From: CAYONP01 sp964405335 | GTDB lineage: Bacteria > Armatimonadota > UBA10988 | Length of the DNA: 36,411 bases | NCBI GenBank assembly: GCA_964405335.1 | Contig: CAYONP010000058.1 | Coordinates: 1-36,411 of the forward strand | Direction of reading: 5' to 3' | Notes under the pieces: model-generated | Seen by the model: the letters and a program-made list of their open reading frames with translations, nothing else | The model's database searches: none | What the model was told of the DNA's origin: nothing | Shown: piece by piece, positions 22,621 to 30,901 of the stretch | How the letters are laid out: every line of letters begins with the position of its first letter | How positions within the stretch are numbered: the stretch's first letter is position 1 | Translations under genes and position numbers: made by a program

Positions 22621-23835
22621 CTAGAAGTCCCAGTCGGGCTGCGGGCGGGGCAGACGCAGGGCGCGGTCGAGCCCGTCGATCAGCTCTGGCGGCCCGCTCA
22701 GTCCACCGCCGGCGACCAGGCTGCCGGCCGGTAGCACGCCGAGCCAGAGGCGGGTGAAGGCGCCCAGCGTGGCGGTCATCGTGGGCAGCGAGTCGACGCT
22801 GCCCGGCTCGAGTTGCGATTCCGGTCCGAGGGTCACCAGGTAGTCGCCGCCGCAGCCGCGCCAGGGCGCCTCGTCGGGCAGGTAGTCGGCGATCGGGTCG
22901 GTCAGCCGGAGATTGAACCGCCGCCGCGCGCCGGTCAGCCTCAGCGCGGCGATGCAGCGCGGCAGGTCGCAGATGCGCGCCTGCCAGTAGGCGCGGGCTG
23001 AGATGCGACGGGGGTGCTTACGGCCTGCAGTACCGGCGCGCCGGTGCGGCCGGATCAGGTAGTCCTGCAGCATGGTGTCGGGCGGCTCACGCAGCCGCGC
23101 GGTGTAGATCTGGTCGCCCAGGCTGGCCATCACCGCCAGCAGCTCGGTGAGCTGAGCGCCGTCGTGGTAGATCAGAAACCCGACCTCCAACGGGCCGGTC
23201 TCGCCCTTCGACTGCGAGAACCAGACGAGGTGCGACAGCGGCTCGCCGAAGCCGAGGCCGAAGCCGTCGCCCTCCAGCTCCAGATCGCCTCGGGTCATCG
23301 CCTCGGGGAGCAGGTTGAGCCCGCCGTGGACCCGCCGCCGGCCGAGGCGCAGGGCGTGGATCTCGGCCGCGTCGTCGCGCGATAGGCGGCGTGGGCTGCG
23401 CTCCAGCCGCGGCACGTTCAGATCGAGCGGATCGAACCAGACGGTATGCTCGTACGGTCCGCAGCCGAAACCGAGCTGGTCGTAATAGCCCTGGTCGAAG
23501 ATGCCGAGCAGCGCCACCGCCGCACCGGCGGCGGCATCGGCGGCGACGAGTTCGGCGGTCAGCCGCCGGGCAATGCCGCCGCGCCGGGCCACGCGGCCGA
23601 CGCCGACGCCGGTCACCGCGCTGGCGGGCAGCTCCTCGCCGAGGTAGCGCAGCGACGCCGGGCACGAGATGGCGAACGCCTCGACCGCTCCGTCGTGGTC
23701 GTCGACCAGCGCGCGACCGGCGGCAATGAACGCCTCGGCGGCGGCGATTGGGCCGTCGCCGACGAGCCAGCCGATTTCGCGCCAGACCCGGAGCAGGGCG
23801 TCGCGGTCGTGCTCGGGTTCATACGGCCGGGCCAT
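22621..23835 (-). CDS. Eis-like GNAT N-acetyltransferase
   Basis: A 404-residue protein, matching the length of Eis-family acetyltransferases. The N-terminal GNAT domain has the acetyl-CoA loop 'VGRVARRGGIARRLTAEL' (about 78-95), followed by 'LLGIFDQGYYDQLGFGCGPY', typical of Eis. A second GNAT-like domain and a C-terminal SCP2-like region complete the usual three-part arrangement, ending with 'LRLPRPQPDWDF', where a C-terminal aromatic-acid carboxylate often participates in catalysis in this family. Some members acetylate aminoglycosides; the natural substrate here is unknown. It starts directly after the stop of the epimerase gene with no gap, so translation is coupled. Confidence 0.88.
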   Translation of the reverse strand: MARPYEPEHDRDALLRVWREIGWLVGDGPIAAAEAFIAAGRALVDDHDGAVEAFAISCPASLRYLGEELPASAVTGVGVGRVARRGGIARRLTAELVAADAAAGAAVALLGIFDQGYYDQLGFGCGPYEHTVWFDPLDLNVPRLERSPRRLSRDDAAEIHALRLGRRRVHGGLNLLPEAMTRGDLELEGDGFGLGFGEPLSHLVWFSQSKGETGPLEVGFLIYHDGAQLTELLAVMASLGDQIYTARLREPPDTMLQDYLIRPHRRAGTAGRKHPRRISARAYWQARICDLPRCIAALRLTGARRRFNLRLTDPIADYLPDEAPWRGCGGDYLVTLGPESQLEPGSVDSLPTMTATLGAFTRLWLGVLPAGSLVAGGGLSGPPELIDGLDRALRLPRPQPDWDF

Positions 23836-24639
23836 TCAAGCCACCTTCGCCATCAGTTCGCGGGTGAAGGCGGCGTTCTGCGCATGCTCGTCCCAGGTGC
23901 CGCTCATCTCGCTGATCAGCGGGCCGTCGTAGCCGATCGCGGCGACGGCGGCCATGATCGCATCCCAGTCGGCATCGCCCTCGGCCAGCAGGCTGGGCCA
24001 GCTCCAATGCGGCCGGCGGCGGAAGTTCTTGGTGTGGATTTTCGTGATGTGCGGCCCCAGGATGCGGATCCACTGCTCGGCATAACCGAAGGCCATCATG
24101 TTGCCGGTGTCCATGTAGAAGCCGATGCCGGGATGGTCGACCTCGTCCAGCGCGGCGCGGATTTCGAGCGGGCTGAGGAAGAAGTTGTTCCAGACATACT
24201 CGACCGCCAGCTTGACGCCAAACTCGTCGACGATCGGCCGCAGCGACTTCATCCCGGCGACCGACTTGTCATAGGCGACGTCGTACGGCACCTCGGGCGA
24301 CACGCCGCCGGGGATGATCAGCAGGTTATCGATCCCGAGCCGGCGGCAGATCCGGCTGGCGCCGCTGCAGACGGCGCGGAACCGCTCGGCCTCGGCCTCG
24401 CCATGGACCAGACTGCCGCGGTCACGGACGGCGGGGCACATCGACTGCAGGCTCATTCCGGCGTCGGCGAAGAGCGCGGCGACGCGATCGATCTCGGCAT
24501 CCGTCGAGTCGAGGGTCAGGTCGCCGTCGTCGGTGAGCAGGACCTCCATGCCGTCGTAGCCGGCGGCTTTGACGTTGGGCAGCAGGGCGGCCAGGTCGCC
24601 CTCGCCGCGAATGACCAGTTGCGTGATGCCGACTTCCAT
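23836..24639 (-). CDS. Sugar phosphate isomerase/epimerase-like TIM barrel
   Basis: A 267-residue AP-endonuclease-2/xylose-isomerase-like protein. The start at 24639 follows GGGGAGG at four bases; a codon four residues upstream is less likely. Candidate divalent-metal ligands are the Glu in 'LAVEYVWNNFF', the Asp in 'GFYMDTGNMMAFG', the His in 'KIHTKNFRRR' and the Glu in 'ISEMSGTWDEHA', as in family members that isomerise or epimerise sugars or inositols. The exact substrate is unknown. It is the first gene of the operon with the Eis-like and ankyrin genes and has a good promoter 31 nt upstream. A second, more distant paralogue lies at 26772. Confidence 0.88.
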   Translation of the reverse strand: MEVGITQLVIRGEGDLAALLPNVKAAGYDGMEVLLTDDGDLTLDSTDAEIDRVAALFADAGMSLQSMCPAVRDRGSLVHGEAEAERFRAVCSGASRICRRLGIDNLLIIPGGVSPEVPYDVAYDKSVAGMKSLRPIVDEFGVKLAVEYVWNNFFLSPLEIRAALDEVDHPGIGFYMDTGNMMAFGYAEQWIRILGPHITKIHTKNFRRRPHWSWPSLLAEGDADWDAIMAAVAAIGYDGPLISEMSGTWDEHAQNAAFTRELMAKVA

Positions 24640-24669
24640 CTGCCTCCCCACGGGCGCCTGCCCGGGCGA

Positions 24670-24698
24670 GGTGTAGCAGAGGCCGGCGAGCGCGTCAA
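24670..24698 (-). promoter_or_regulatory. Promoter of the epimerase-GNAT-ankyrin operon
   Basis: Minus strand: -35 TTGACG (24698-24693), 17-bp spacer, -10 TACACC (24675-24670). It lies directly after the 24705 gene, showing that the operon is independent of the genes upstream. Confidence 0.65.
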
Positions 24699-24704
24699 TG
24701 GCCG

Positions 24705-25091
24705 TTACGCGGACTGCTCGGCGGCGGCGGCGGCTTCGCGGATCTTGTCGGCCATGAAGAAGGCGAGGTTGGCGTAACGGATGGCCAGGTCCGGCGTGTA
24801 GCCTGGTCGCGCTGCCCGGGCGTTGCGGTATACGGCGTGGAGGTTCTCGATGATCCCGATCGACGCCTCCGGCAGGCGATCCTGATCGCAGAGCGAGGCA
24901 ACCGCCGCGGTGAGCGCAACGCGCTCGCGGTCTGAGCCGGCACCGTTACGCGAGCTGTGCGAGTCGATGCGGAGCGCCTCAATCGCTTCACGCAGCGCGC
25001 CGAACGCCTGGACCACGGCCATGTGCGGATTGACCTTGGCGGTCTGGCGCACCGCCACGAGGGTCAGCGGCTCGCTCACTTCCGCAGTCAT
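24705..25091 (-). CDS. Helical hypothetical protein
   Basis: A 128-residue soluble protein, nearly all helix. The N-terminal part includes 'HMAVVQAFGALREAIEAL' and the C-terminal part 'YTPDLAIRYANLAFFMADKI', suggesting a small helical bundle. No known motif. Its ATG overlaps the stop of the upstream membrane-protein gene by four bases (ATGA), so the two products are made together and may interact. I do not recognise the family. The pattern resembles small partners of membrane-anchored proteins seen in many genomes. Confidence 0.7.
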   Translation of the reverse strand: MTAEVSEPLTLVAVRQTAKVNPHMAVVQAFGALREAIEALRIDSHSSRNGAGSDRERVALTAAVASLCDQDRLPEASIGIIENLHAVYRNARAARPGYTPDLAIRYANLAFFMADKIREAAAAAEQSA

Positions 25092-25468
25092 GCGCTAACC
25101 TCCACCTCGCCAGGGATCTGATCGTCATCACTCGCCGGCAGTCGGAAGGCCAGCGCCTCACTGGCGACGACCTCGCTCACGGCCACCGGACGCTCGGGCT
25201 CGAACTCCGCCTCCACCCCGCCCGCCTTCAGGCGCCGCAACGCCGGCACGCGAGCCAGGACCTCGTCCAGCCGATCGCGAAACATGAACAGCACGGTGAC
25301 CATGGCCACCGGCCAGGCCAGGGCCTGCACCACCGGCACCACCAAGTCCCGCGCCAGCCAGGCCAGCGCCAGGATCAATGTCGCGCGCAGCCAACCGAAC
25401 AGCCTGCCCTGCTTCATTCGATCGTCCAACACCGGCCGGGAGTTCCCCGCCCCGCCGGCGTACGCCAT
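25088..25468 (-). CDS. Small membrane protein, unknown function
   Basis: A 126-residue protein from the ATG at 25468; a TTG at 25480 is also open. Two adjacent hydrophobic segments (about 25-60, 'ATLILALAWLARDLVVPVV' then 'ALAWPVAMVTVLFMFR') form a hairpin or one long helix. A cytoplasmic part follows, 'DRLDEVLARVPALRRLKAGG' and 'VEAEFEPERP'. The combination of a membrane hairpin, a short Leu/Arg helix and a 'GGVEAEFE' strand recurs in an unnamed family of bacterial membrane proteins. Its stop overlaps the start of the 24705 gene. No function assigned. Confidence 0.7.
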   Translation of the reverse strand: MAYAGGAGNSRPVLDDRMKQGRLFGWLRATLILALAWLARDLVVPVVQALAWPVAMVTVLFMFRDRLDEVLARVPALRRLKAGGVEAEFEPERPVAVSEVVASEALAFRLPASDDDQIPGEVEVSA

Positions 25469-25534
25469 GCCTCGTTCCAATCCTCCGCAGGGGATCGGCG
25501 TGATGGTGCGAACGCCGCCTGACCGGAGCCGACC

Positions 25535-26794
25535 CTGGAGCAGCTCCTCTCACGCCGGGCCGTCCGCTGGAGCCTCTACGGGCTGGTCCTCGCCGTTTCG
25601 CTCGGCATTGGCGTGCACAAGGCCCGGCGACGAGCCGTGGCCGGCGACGAGCAGGCCAACGACGCGGTTGTCTACCAGGCCGCCGGGCGCGCCGTGCTGG
25701 ACGGCGGCGACCCGAACGACGCGCTCTCGGCCGGCGGACTGCCCTATCTGTATCCGCCGCTGCTGGCGGTGCTCGTCGCGCCGTTCAGCCGCGTTGACGA
25801 GGTGACCTTTGCCGCGGGATGGGCCGTGCTGACGGTCCTCGCCGGGTTCGGCTGCTTCTTCGAGCTGCGGCACCTGCTGCGCCTGACCGGCTCCGCGCCG
25901 CCGTGGCCGCTGGCCGGCGCGGCGCTGCTCTTCGCCGCCTGGCCGGTCGGCTCGACCGTTCGCTGGGGGCAGATCAGCACGGTACTGCTCTACCTGCTCC
26001 TGGCCGGTTACCGATCGGTCGCTATCGGCCGCCGGCACCGCGAGGTCATGCTCGGCGGCGCCCTGCTGGCGATCGCGGCGGTGCTCAAGCTCACCCCCTT
26101 GCTGCCGGCGGCGGTGGCCGCGGCACAGCCGGCGGTGGCCGGCGATTCTCGCCGAGCCGGGCTCGCGGCCGCTGGGCTCGGCATCGGCCTGGCGCTCGGG
26201 CTGTTCCTGGTGCCGGCCGCGGCGGTCGGCTGGCAGGCCAACCTGGGTTATCTCGCCCGCTGGACCCACCGGGTCGCCGCCGAGGAGACCATCGATCCGC
26301 GCCACCGGCGGTTTGCTCACCTGGCCGGCAACCAGAGCCTGGCCAACGGGCTCAATCGGCTACGCGGCCGGGACGCGGCCAGCGCACGGACGCCGCTGAA
26401 CCTGCTCGCCTCGCTTGCGCTGCTCTGCCTTTGCCTCGGCGCGGTGTGTCGCGGCGCCCGCTGCGGCGACGCGTCGGCGTCGGCAGCCGGCTGGTCGCTG
26501 GCCTGCGCGGTGACCTGCCTGGTCACCCCCATCGCCTGGACCCACCACTACGTGCTGTTCATCCCCGCCGTGCTGATGGTGCCCGTCTGGCTCCACCGGC
26601 GCGGGCAGCCCGCGGCCGCGCTCGCCTTGGCCACCGCGCCGTGGCTCTTCTTCGCGCTGAACGAGGCCTGGTTCAGCCGGCAGTTCCTGCTCAGCCTGGG
26701 CCTCGCCGTCTGGTTCGTCGTCGCTGCCGGCCTGCTGCTGGCGGCGCGCGGGTCGTCGCAAGGAGTGGATCGTGAGCAACCTGATTGCCTGTAA
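25535..26794 (+). CDS. GT87-like polyprenyl-phosphate mannosyltransferase; probable CTG start
   Basis: An integral membrane GT-C glycosyltransferase with about ten hydrophobic segments, 419 residues if it begins at the CTG at 25535. The first in-frame GTG (25613) would cut off the first membrane helix, 'SLYGLVLAVSLGIGV', which this family needs. A stop at 25520 limits upstream extension, and CGGAG lies six bases before the CTG. 'VYQAAGRAVLDGGDPN' and 'LPYLYPPLLAVL' after the first helix are the family pattern (formerly DUF2029). 'FAHLAGNQSLANGLNRL' and 'TPIAWTHHYVLFIPAVLM' further down also match GT87. The donor is presumably a polyprenyl-phosphate sugar used outside the membrane. It overlaps the next gene by 23 nt. 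Confidence 0.8.
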   Translation: MEQLLSRRAVRWSLYGLVLAVSLGIGVHKARRRAVAGDEQANDAVVYQAAGRAVLDGGDPNDALSAGGLPYLYPPLLAVLVAPFSRVDEVTFAAGWAVLTVLAGFGCFFELRHLLRLTGSAPPWPLAGAALLFAAWPVGSTVRWGQISTVLLYLLLAGYRSVAIGRRHREVMLGGALLAIAAVLKLTPLLPAAVAAAQPAVAGDSRRAGLAAAGLGIGLALGLFLVPAAAVGWQANLGYLARWTHRVAAEETIDPRHRRFAHLAGNQSLANGLNRLRGRDAASARTPLNLLASLALLCLCLGAVCRGARCGDASASAAGWSLACAVTCLVTPIAWTHHYVLFIPAVLMVPVWLHRRGQPAAALALATAPWLFFALNEAWFSRQFLLSLGLAVWFVVAAGLLLAARGSSQGVDREQPDCL

Positions 26795-27536
26795 CCTGGC
26801 CAGCTACGGCGGCCTCAGCGACGAGGCGCTGGCGCACCTCGCCGCGCTCGGCCTGCGGCATGTCGAGGTCGCCTGCCCACCGCTCGACGGCGTCGAGGCG
26901 CTCCGGGCGCGCCTGGCCGCCCACGGCCTGTCGGCCAGCAGCGTCATGGCCGGCTGCCCGGTGGCCGAACCCGACCTGGCCGAGCAGATGAGACCCGCCT
27001 GCGAGGCCGCCGCGGCGCTGGGGGCGAAGATCATCTTCGTCAGCGCCCAGGCCCGCGAGACGCCCCTGACGGCGGTCCACGAACGGCTCTACGCCGCCGG
27101 CGAAGTGGCCGAGGCGAACGGCGTGACCATCGCGCTTGAAACGCACCCCGACCTGTGCCAGAACGCGACGCAGATGCTCGAGACCATGGCCGGCGTGCGG
27201 CACGACCACATCCGGATCAACTTCGATACGGCCAACATCTACTACTACAACGAAGACATCGACGGCCTGTCCGAACTGCGGCGGGTGAATGAGTTCGTTG
27301 CCGCGGTGCACCTCAAGGACACCAACGGCCGGCCGCGAACCTGGTACTTCCCGACTCTAGGGCAGGGCATAGTCGACTTTGCCGGCCTGTTCGCCGAGCT
27401 GGCGGCCGGCGGGTTCACCGGACCATACACCATGGAGTTGGAGGGGATTGAGGGCCAGAACCTCGATTTCGCCGGCAAGGCCGAGTCGGTCGCCGGGTCG
27501 GTCGCCTACCTGCGCTCGGCCGGGCTGATGGACTGA
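26772..27536 (+). CDS. Sugar phosphate isomerase/epimerase-like TIM barrel
   Basis: A 254-residue xylose-isomerase-like protein starting at a GTG with AAGGAG six bases upstream. Likely metal ligands: Glu in 'IALETHPDLC', Asp in 'INFDTANIYYY', His in 'AVHLKDTNG' and Glu in 'TMELEGIEG'. The small aromatic cluster 'DTANIYYYNED' and the Gly-rich 'LGQGIVDFAGLFAEL' are typical of inosose dehydratase/IolE-type and hydroxypyruvate isomerase-type members. The start lies inside the 3' end of the GT87-like gene, so the pair is coupled, perhaps by convenience rather than by pathway. Substrate unknown. Confidence 0.88.
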   Translation: MSNLIACNLASYGGLSDEALAHLAALGLRHVEVACPPLDGVEALRARLAAHGLSASSVMAGCPVAEPDLAEQMRPACEAAAALGAKIIFVSAQARETPLTAVHERLYAAGEVAEANGVTIALETHPDLCQNATQMLETMAGVRHDHIRINFDTANIYYYNEDIDGLSELRRVNEFVAAVHLKDTNGRPRTWYFPTLGQGIVDFAGLFAELAAGGFTGPYTMELEGIEGQNLDFAGKAESVAGSVAYLRSAGLMD

Positions 27537-27603
27537 GCAACTTCTCGCCCGCCGGGTGTCAAAACTCCTGTCTGAACAGCGTTCGGGACCAGGAGGCGGA
27601 GGC

Positions 27604-29877
27604 ATGGTGCGGCGACAATGGGGTGTGGGTCTGCTGGTCATACTGGCCACCGGTGCGGTCGACGCCCAGGGCGGGCCGCCCGAACTCGAGGCGCTGGCCC
27701 GGCGGTCGCTCGAGACCGCCCGGCGGATGATCGAGCAGAACAGCAAACTGCCGCGTGAGGCGGTCTACGACATCGGCTTTCTGCAGGCGTTGCTCGGCGA
27801 GCTCGACGCGGGCGTCGCCACCATCCGCCTGACGCCCGACGACAGCGGCCCGGCCGGGCCCCGCTGGCGGGCGCTCGAACAGACCGGCTATCGCGTCGGC
27901 CTGAGCCGCTCGGGCGACCTGCTGCGCACCGCCGGCGAGCGCCAACGCGGAGCCGACCGCGCGGCGTTGCTGTTCGGTCTGGCCCGCGCCGAGTTCGAGC
28001 TCGAGCTGGTCACCGAGGCGCTGCTGACCACCGTTTCGGCCGCGGCGCAGTACCCGGCCTATGGCGCGACGTTGCTGCTCGATCAGCTCGCCGGCGCCGA
28101 CGTCCCCGCGCCCGAGCTGATCGGCCAGGCGCTCGAGCTGGCGCGCCGCATCCCGCCCGAGCAGCGCACCACCGACGGGCGGTCGCAGCAGGCCGCGGTG
28201 CTCGGCCGGCTGGCTCGCCGCCAGGCCGGGTTGGGCAACGATCAGGCGGCGCTGCAGGCGTGCGAGGCGGTGGTCGATCCGGACGACCGGCAGGAGCCGC
28301 TGCTCGAGCTGCTCCGCGCCCAGGCCGCCGCCGGGCGGTTCACCCAAGCGATCGACACCGCGGCGAAGCTCAGTCCCGAGGCGGCCGACCGCCTCACCGG
28401 CGCCAGCCTGCCCACCGTCGGCCTGGCCGACATCGCCGCGCTGCAGCAAGAGAGCGGTGACGATGCCGGCGCCGCGGAGACGGTGCAGCGCGCGGTCGAT
28501 GCCTCGCAGCGCACCGCCGACGCCTATCTGCGCATCCGCTCGCTGGTCCACGCCGCCGAGGCCTGGGCGCTGTGCGGGCAGGGCGGCAAGGCCTCGAACC
28601 TGATTGCCGAAGCGCTGGCACAGCAGGTCACCGGCTCGCACCAGCAGCGGGCGACGGTGCTGCTGGCCGCCGGCCGTGTGCTGGCGGTGGCCGACGAGCG
28701 CGAGCTGGCCGAGGTCTATTTCAAGGCCGGCCGCGAAGTGGCCGCGCTGGCCAAGGACGATGCGACCATCGGCCTGGCGGTCAGCACGCCGGCGACCGTC
28801 GGTCAGGTCGACGACTCGCTCGCCGCGCTCGAGCTGGTGCGCGAGGAGCCGGTGCGCAAGCGCGGCTTCCGCGTGCTGCTGGCCAAGACGCTGGCCGCCT
28901 CGGGCTACCGCAGCGACGGCATCGCCGCCGCGCGCGACATGGCCCGTGAGCTGCCCGAAGACCGGGCCGCCTTCGTCACCGCCATCTGCGCCATCGTCGC
29001 CGGGTCGCCGGCCGACTCGAACGCCGAGCTGCTGCGTGAGGCGATCGACGCGGTCAAGGACCCGTTCGACCGCCAGAGCCTCAAGCAGATCTCCGACACC
29101 GCCGTCGCCGCCGGACTGGGCCAGATCGCCGTCGAAGCCTACGCCACGGTCCTCGCCGGCGGGGCGCGGACGGCAACGCCCGAGGCGGCGCTCGAGCTGC
29201 CGCACTTCCTCGGCAATGTGCGCCGGGCCGTGGCCGAGCGGCTGGCCGCCGGGCAACCGGCCGGCGAACTGGCCGCCGCGGCCGAGCAGGCGGCACTGAC
29301 GACGCGCGACGCCACCGCGCGGGTGGCCGCGGTGGACACCATCGCCCTGGCGCTGGCCGAGGGCGGCGACCTGGTCAGCTCGGCGCGACTGCTGCAGTCG
29401 GCGGCGACGGTGCTGCCACAGATCACGCTCGACGAGGCGCGCGTCGCCGCGATGGCGAACCACGCCGCCATCGCCGACGCCTGCGGCCAGCCCGAGCTGG
29501 CCGATGCCTCGTTCATCGCCGCCGAGTCGCTGCTCGACAGCCTGCCGACCGTCGCGCCGGCGGCGCTGCTGACCCTGGCCGAGTGCCAGGCTCAGGCGCA
29601 GCGCGGCGGCGCGTCGCGGTTCCTCGTGCGGGGCATCATGGCCGTGCGCAACCTCGACAAGGAGGGCTCGACCGACCTGCTCGCCCTCGCCCGCGTGGCG
29701 CTGTGCGGTGGGATGTATGCCGACACCGGAGCCATCCTCACCCGCATCTACCGGCCCGAGGAGCAACTCACGGCCATCCTCGACGTAGCCCGGGCGGTGA
29801 TCGGCGAACCCCTCCCGGCGCTACGCGACATGCCCTTCTTCCCGCGCCCGGCAGGCATCGAACTGGCCCGCGGCTAG
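27604..29877 (+). CDS. Exported helical-repeat (TPR-like) protein
   Basis: A 757-residue protein. The start at 27604 is preceded by AGGAGG and begins a signal peptide, 'MVRRQWGVGLLVILATGAVD' then Ala-Gln. The rest is a regular Ala/Leu/Glu/Arg-rich chain of about 20 helical hairpins of TPR/SEL1-like length (for example 'GLARAEFELELVTEALLTTV', 'ARRQAGLGNDQAALQACEAV', 'AIADACGQPELADASFIAAE'), with no enzyme motif. Predicted to be a periplasmic or cell-surface scaffold. It is followed by the perfect repeat hairpin at 29892. The strong antisense frame of similar length is a codon-bias artefact. Confidence 0.8.
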   Translation: MVRRQWGVGLLVILATGAVDAQGGPPELEALARRSLETARRMIEQNSKLPREAVYDIGFLQALLGELDAGVATIRLTPDDSGPAGPRWRALEQTGYRVGLSRSGDLLRTAGERQRGADRAALLFGLARAEFELELVTEALLTTVSAAAQYPAYGATLLLDQLAGADVPAPELIGQALELARRIPPEQRTTDGRSQQAAVLGRLARRQAGLGNDQAALQACEAVVDPDDRQEPLLELLRAQAAAGRFTQAIDTAAKLSPEAADRLTGASLPTVGLADIAALQQESGDDAGAAETVQRAVDASQRTADAYLRIRSLVHAAEAWALCGQGGKASNLIAEALAQQVTGSHQQRATVLLAAGRVLAVADERELAEVYFKAGREVAALAKDDATIGLAVSTPATVGQVDDSLAALELVREEPVRKRGFRVLLAKTLAASGYRSDGIAAARDMARELPEDRAAFVTAICAIVAGSPADSNAELLREAIDAVKDPFDRQSLKQISDTAVAAGLGQIAVEAYATVLAGGARTATPEAALELPHFLGNVRRAVAERLAAGQPAGELAAAAEQAALTTRDATARVAAVDTIALALAEGGDLVSSARLLQSAATVLPQITLDEARVAAMANHAAIADACGQPELADASFIAAESLLDSLPTVAPAALLTLAECQAQAQRGGASRFLVRGIMAVRNLDKEGSTDLLALARVALCGGMYADTGAILTRIYRPEEQLTAILDVARAVIGEPLPALRDMPFFPRPAGIELARG

Positions 29878-29891
29878 ACAAGCCAGGAAAA

Positions 29892-29929
29892 AGGGACGGA
29901 CCCAATTCCCAAGAATTGGGTCCGTCCCT
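29892..29929. repeat. Perfect hairpin copy of the GGGACGGACCC repeat
   Basis: Arms 29892-29908 (AGGGACGGACCCAATTC) and 29913-29929 are exact complements, giving a 17-bp stem with a CCAA loop. It lies between the convergent ends of the repeat-protein gene and folB. An A-run on the left and TATTTCG on the right would let it terminate transcription in both directions. The core is the same as in the pair of arms at 10194-10266. Confidence 0.85.
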
Positions 29930-29936
29930 ATTTCGT

Positions 29937-30290
29937 TCAGGGGCGGTGGAGTTCGACTTCGGAGCAGCGCACCACGCCGCCGATGGGGACCGACGGCTTG
30001 CGCACACGCACCACCACCGCGTCGACGGTGAAGCGGGCCAGCAGGTCGGTGGCGATGCGCTCGGCGACGGTTTCGATTAGCTGCGCCGGCGGGTCCATCG
30101 CCGCCGCCGCCGAGGCGTAGACCTCGCGGTAGTTGATCGTCGCGTTCAGGTCGTCGGTCTCGCCGGCCTGGCGCAGGTCGCGGTGGACCTCGACATCGAC
30201 CTCGAACCGCTGGCCGAGCACCTGCTCCTCGGCGTCGGAGCCGTGGAAGGCATAGAACTCCATCCCGAGCACGCGCACCACATCGCCCAT
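29937..30290 (-). CDS. folB: Dihydroneopterin aldolase
   Basis: A 117-residue protein, the usual length for FolB, which cleaves 7,8-dihydroneopterin to 6-hydroxymethyl-dihydropterin and glycolaldehyde in folate synthesis. 'FYAFHGSDAEEQVLGQRFEV' (12-31) carries the conserved HG(x)..E substrate contacts, 'INYREVYA' the family Tyr, and 'VRVRKPSVPIGG' the catalytic Lys. The enzyme forms octamers from T-fold subunits. Its ATG begins one base after the stop of the cyclo-ligase gene, linking two folate functions in one operon. Confidence 0.93.
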   Translation of the reverse strand: MGDVVRVLGMEFYAFHGSDAEEQVLGQRFEVDVEVHRDLRQAGETDDLNATINYREVYASAAAAMDPPAQLIETVAERIATDLLARFTVDAVVVRVRKPSVPIGGVVRCSEVELHRP

Positions 30291-30291
30291 G

Positions 30292-30861
30292 TCACTCCTC
30301 CCGCGCCAGCCAGGCGGTCTCGGTGACCACCGCCGTCATGCGTACATCGTGGGCCTCGGCCGGCAGGCGATCGACGATCTGCGCGGCGAAGGCCAGGCCC
30401 AGTCGGACCGCCCGCAGCCGCGGCAGCAGGCGGTCGTAGAACCCGCCGCCGTAACCCAGTCGACAGCCGCGTCGATCGAACGCCAATCCGGGCACCAGCA
30501 CCAGGTCGATCGTCTCGTCCGGCACGGCCTCGAGCGCGTCGTCCGGCAGCTCCGGCACGCCGTAGCGGCCCGGGCGCAACGCCGACGGGTCGCGCAGGCG
30601 CACCGGCACCAGCTCGCGGGCCAACCAGTCGACCTGCGGGAAGGCCACGCAGCGGCCGGCCGCCAGCGCCGCGCTGGTGATGCCCGCCGGATCGAGTTCG
30701 CCGCGCATCGCAGCGTAGACCAGGATGACCCGGGCATCGCGGCATACCGCGCTGTCGATGATCCGCTCGGTCACCGCCTGCGATGCCGCGACGCGGTGGC
30801 GCGGGTCGATGGCCTCGCGGGCCGCGGCGGCGGCCCGGCGCAGCTCGGCTTTGGTGGTCAC
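30292..30861 (-). CDS. 5-formyltetrahydrofolate cyclo-ligase
   Basis: A 189-residue protein from a GTG at 30861, whose N terminus 'TTKAELRRAAAAAREAIDP' is the family start. The extra 23 upstream codons have no ribosome site and overlap the divergent promoter region. The enzyme converts 5-formyl-THF to 5,10-methenyl-THF with ATP. 'GRYGVPEL' and 'CRLGYGGGFYDRLLPRL' are the ATP/folate binding signatures and 'LVLVPGLAFDRRG' the preceding strand. Same family as E. coli YgfA (FAU1). It forms an operon with folB. Confidence 0.92.
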   Translation of the reverse strand: MTTKAELRRAAAAAREAIDPRHRVAASQAVTERIIDSAVCRDARVILVYAAMRGELDPAGITSAALAAGRCVAFPQVDWLARELVPVRLRDPSALRPGRYGVPELPDDALEAVPDETIDLVLVPGLAFDRRGCRLGYGGGFYDRLLPRLRAVRLGLAFAAQIVDRLPAEAHDVRMTAVVTETAWLAREE

Positions 30862-30901
30862 GGGCGGCCTTTCGGGCGCCGGCCGGCGGCTCCTGCCAGG
30901 C

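Noticed and set aside
27559..29766. 735-codon open frame opposite the exported repeat protein
   Set aside because: Gly/Arg/Gln-rich shadow. The plus-strand gene has the signal peptide, Shine-Dalgarno and repeat periodicity.
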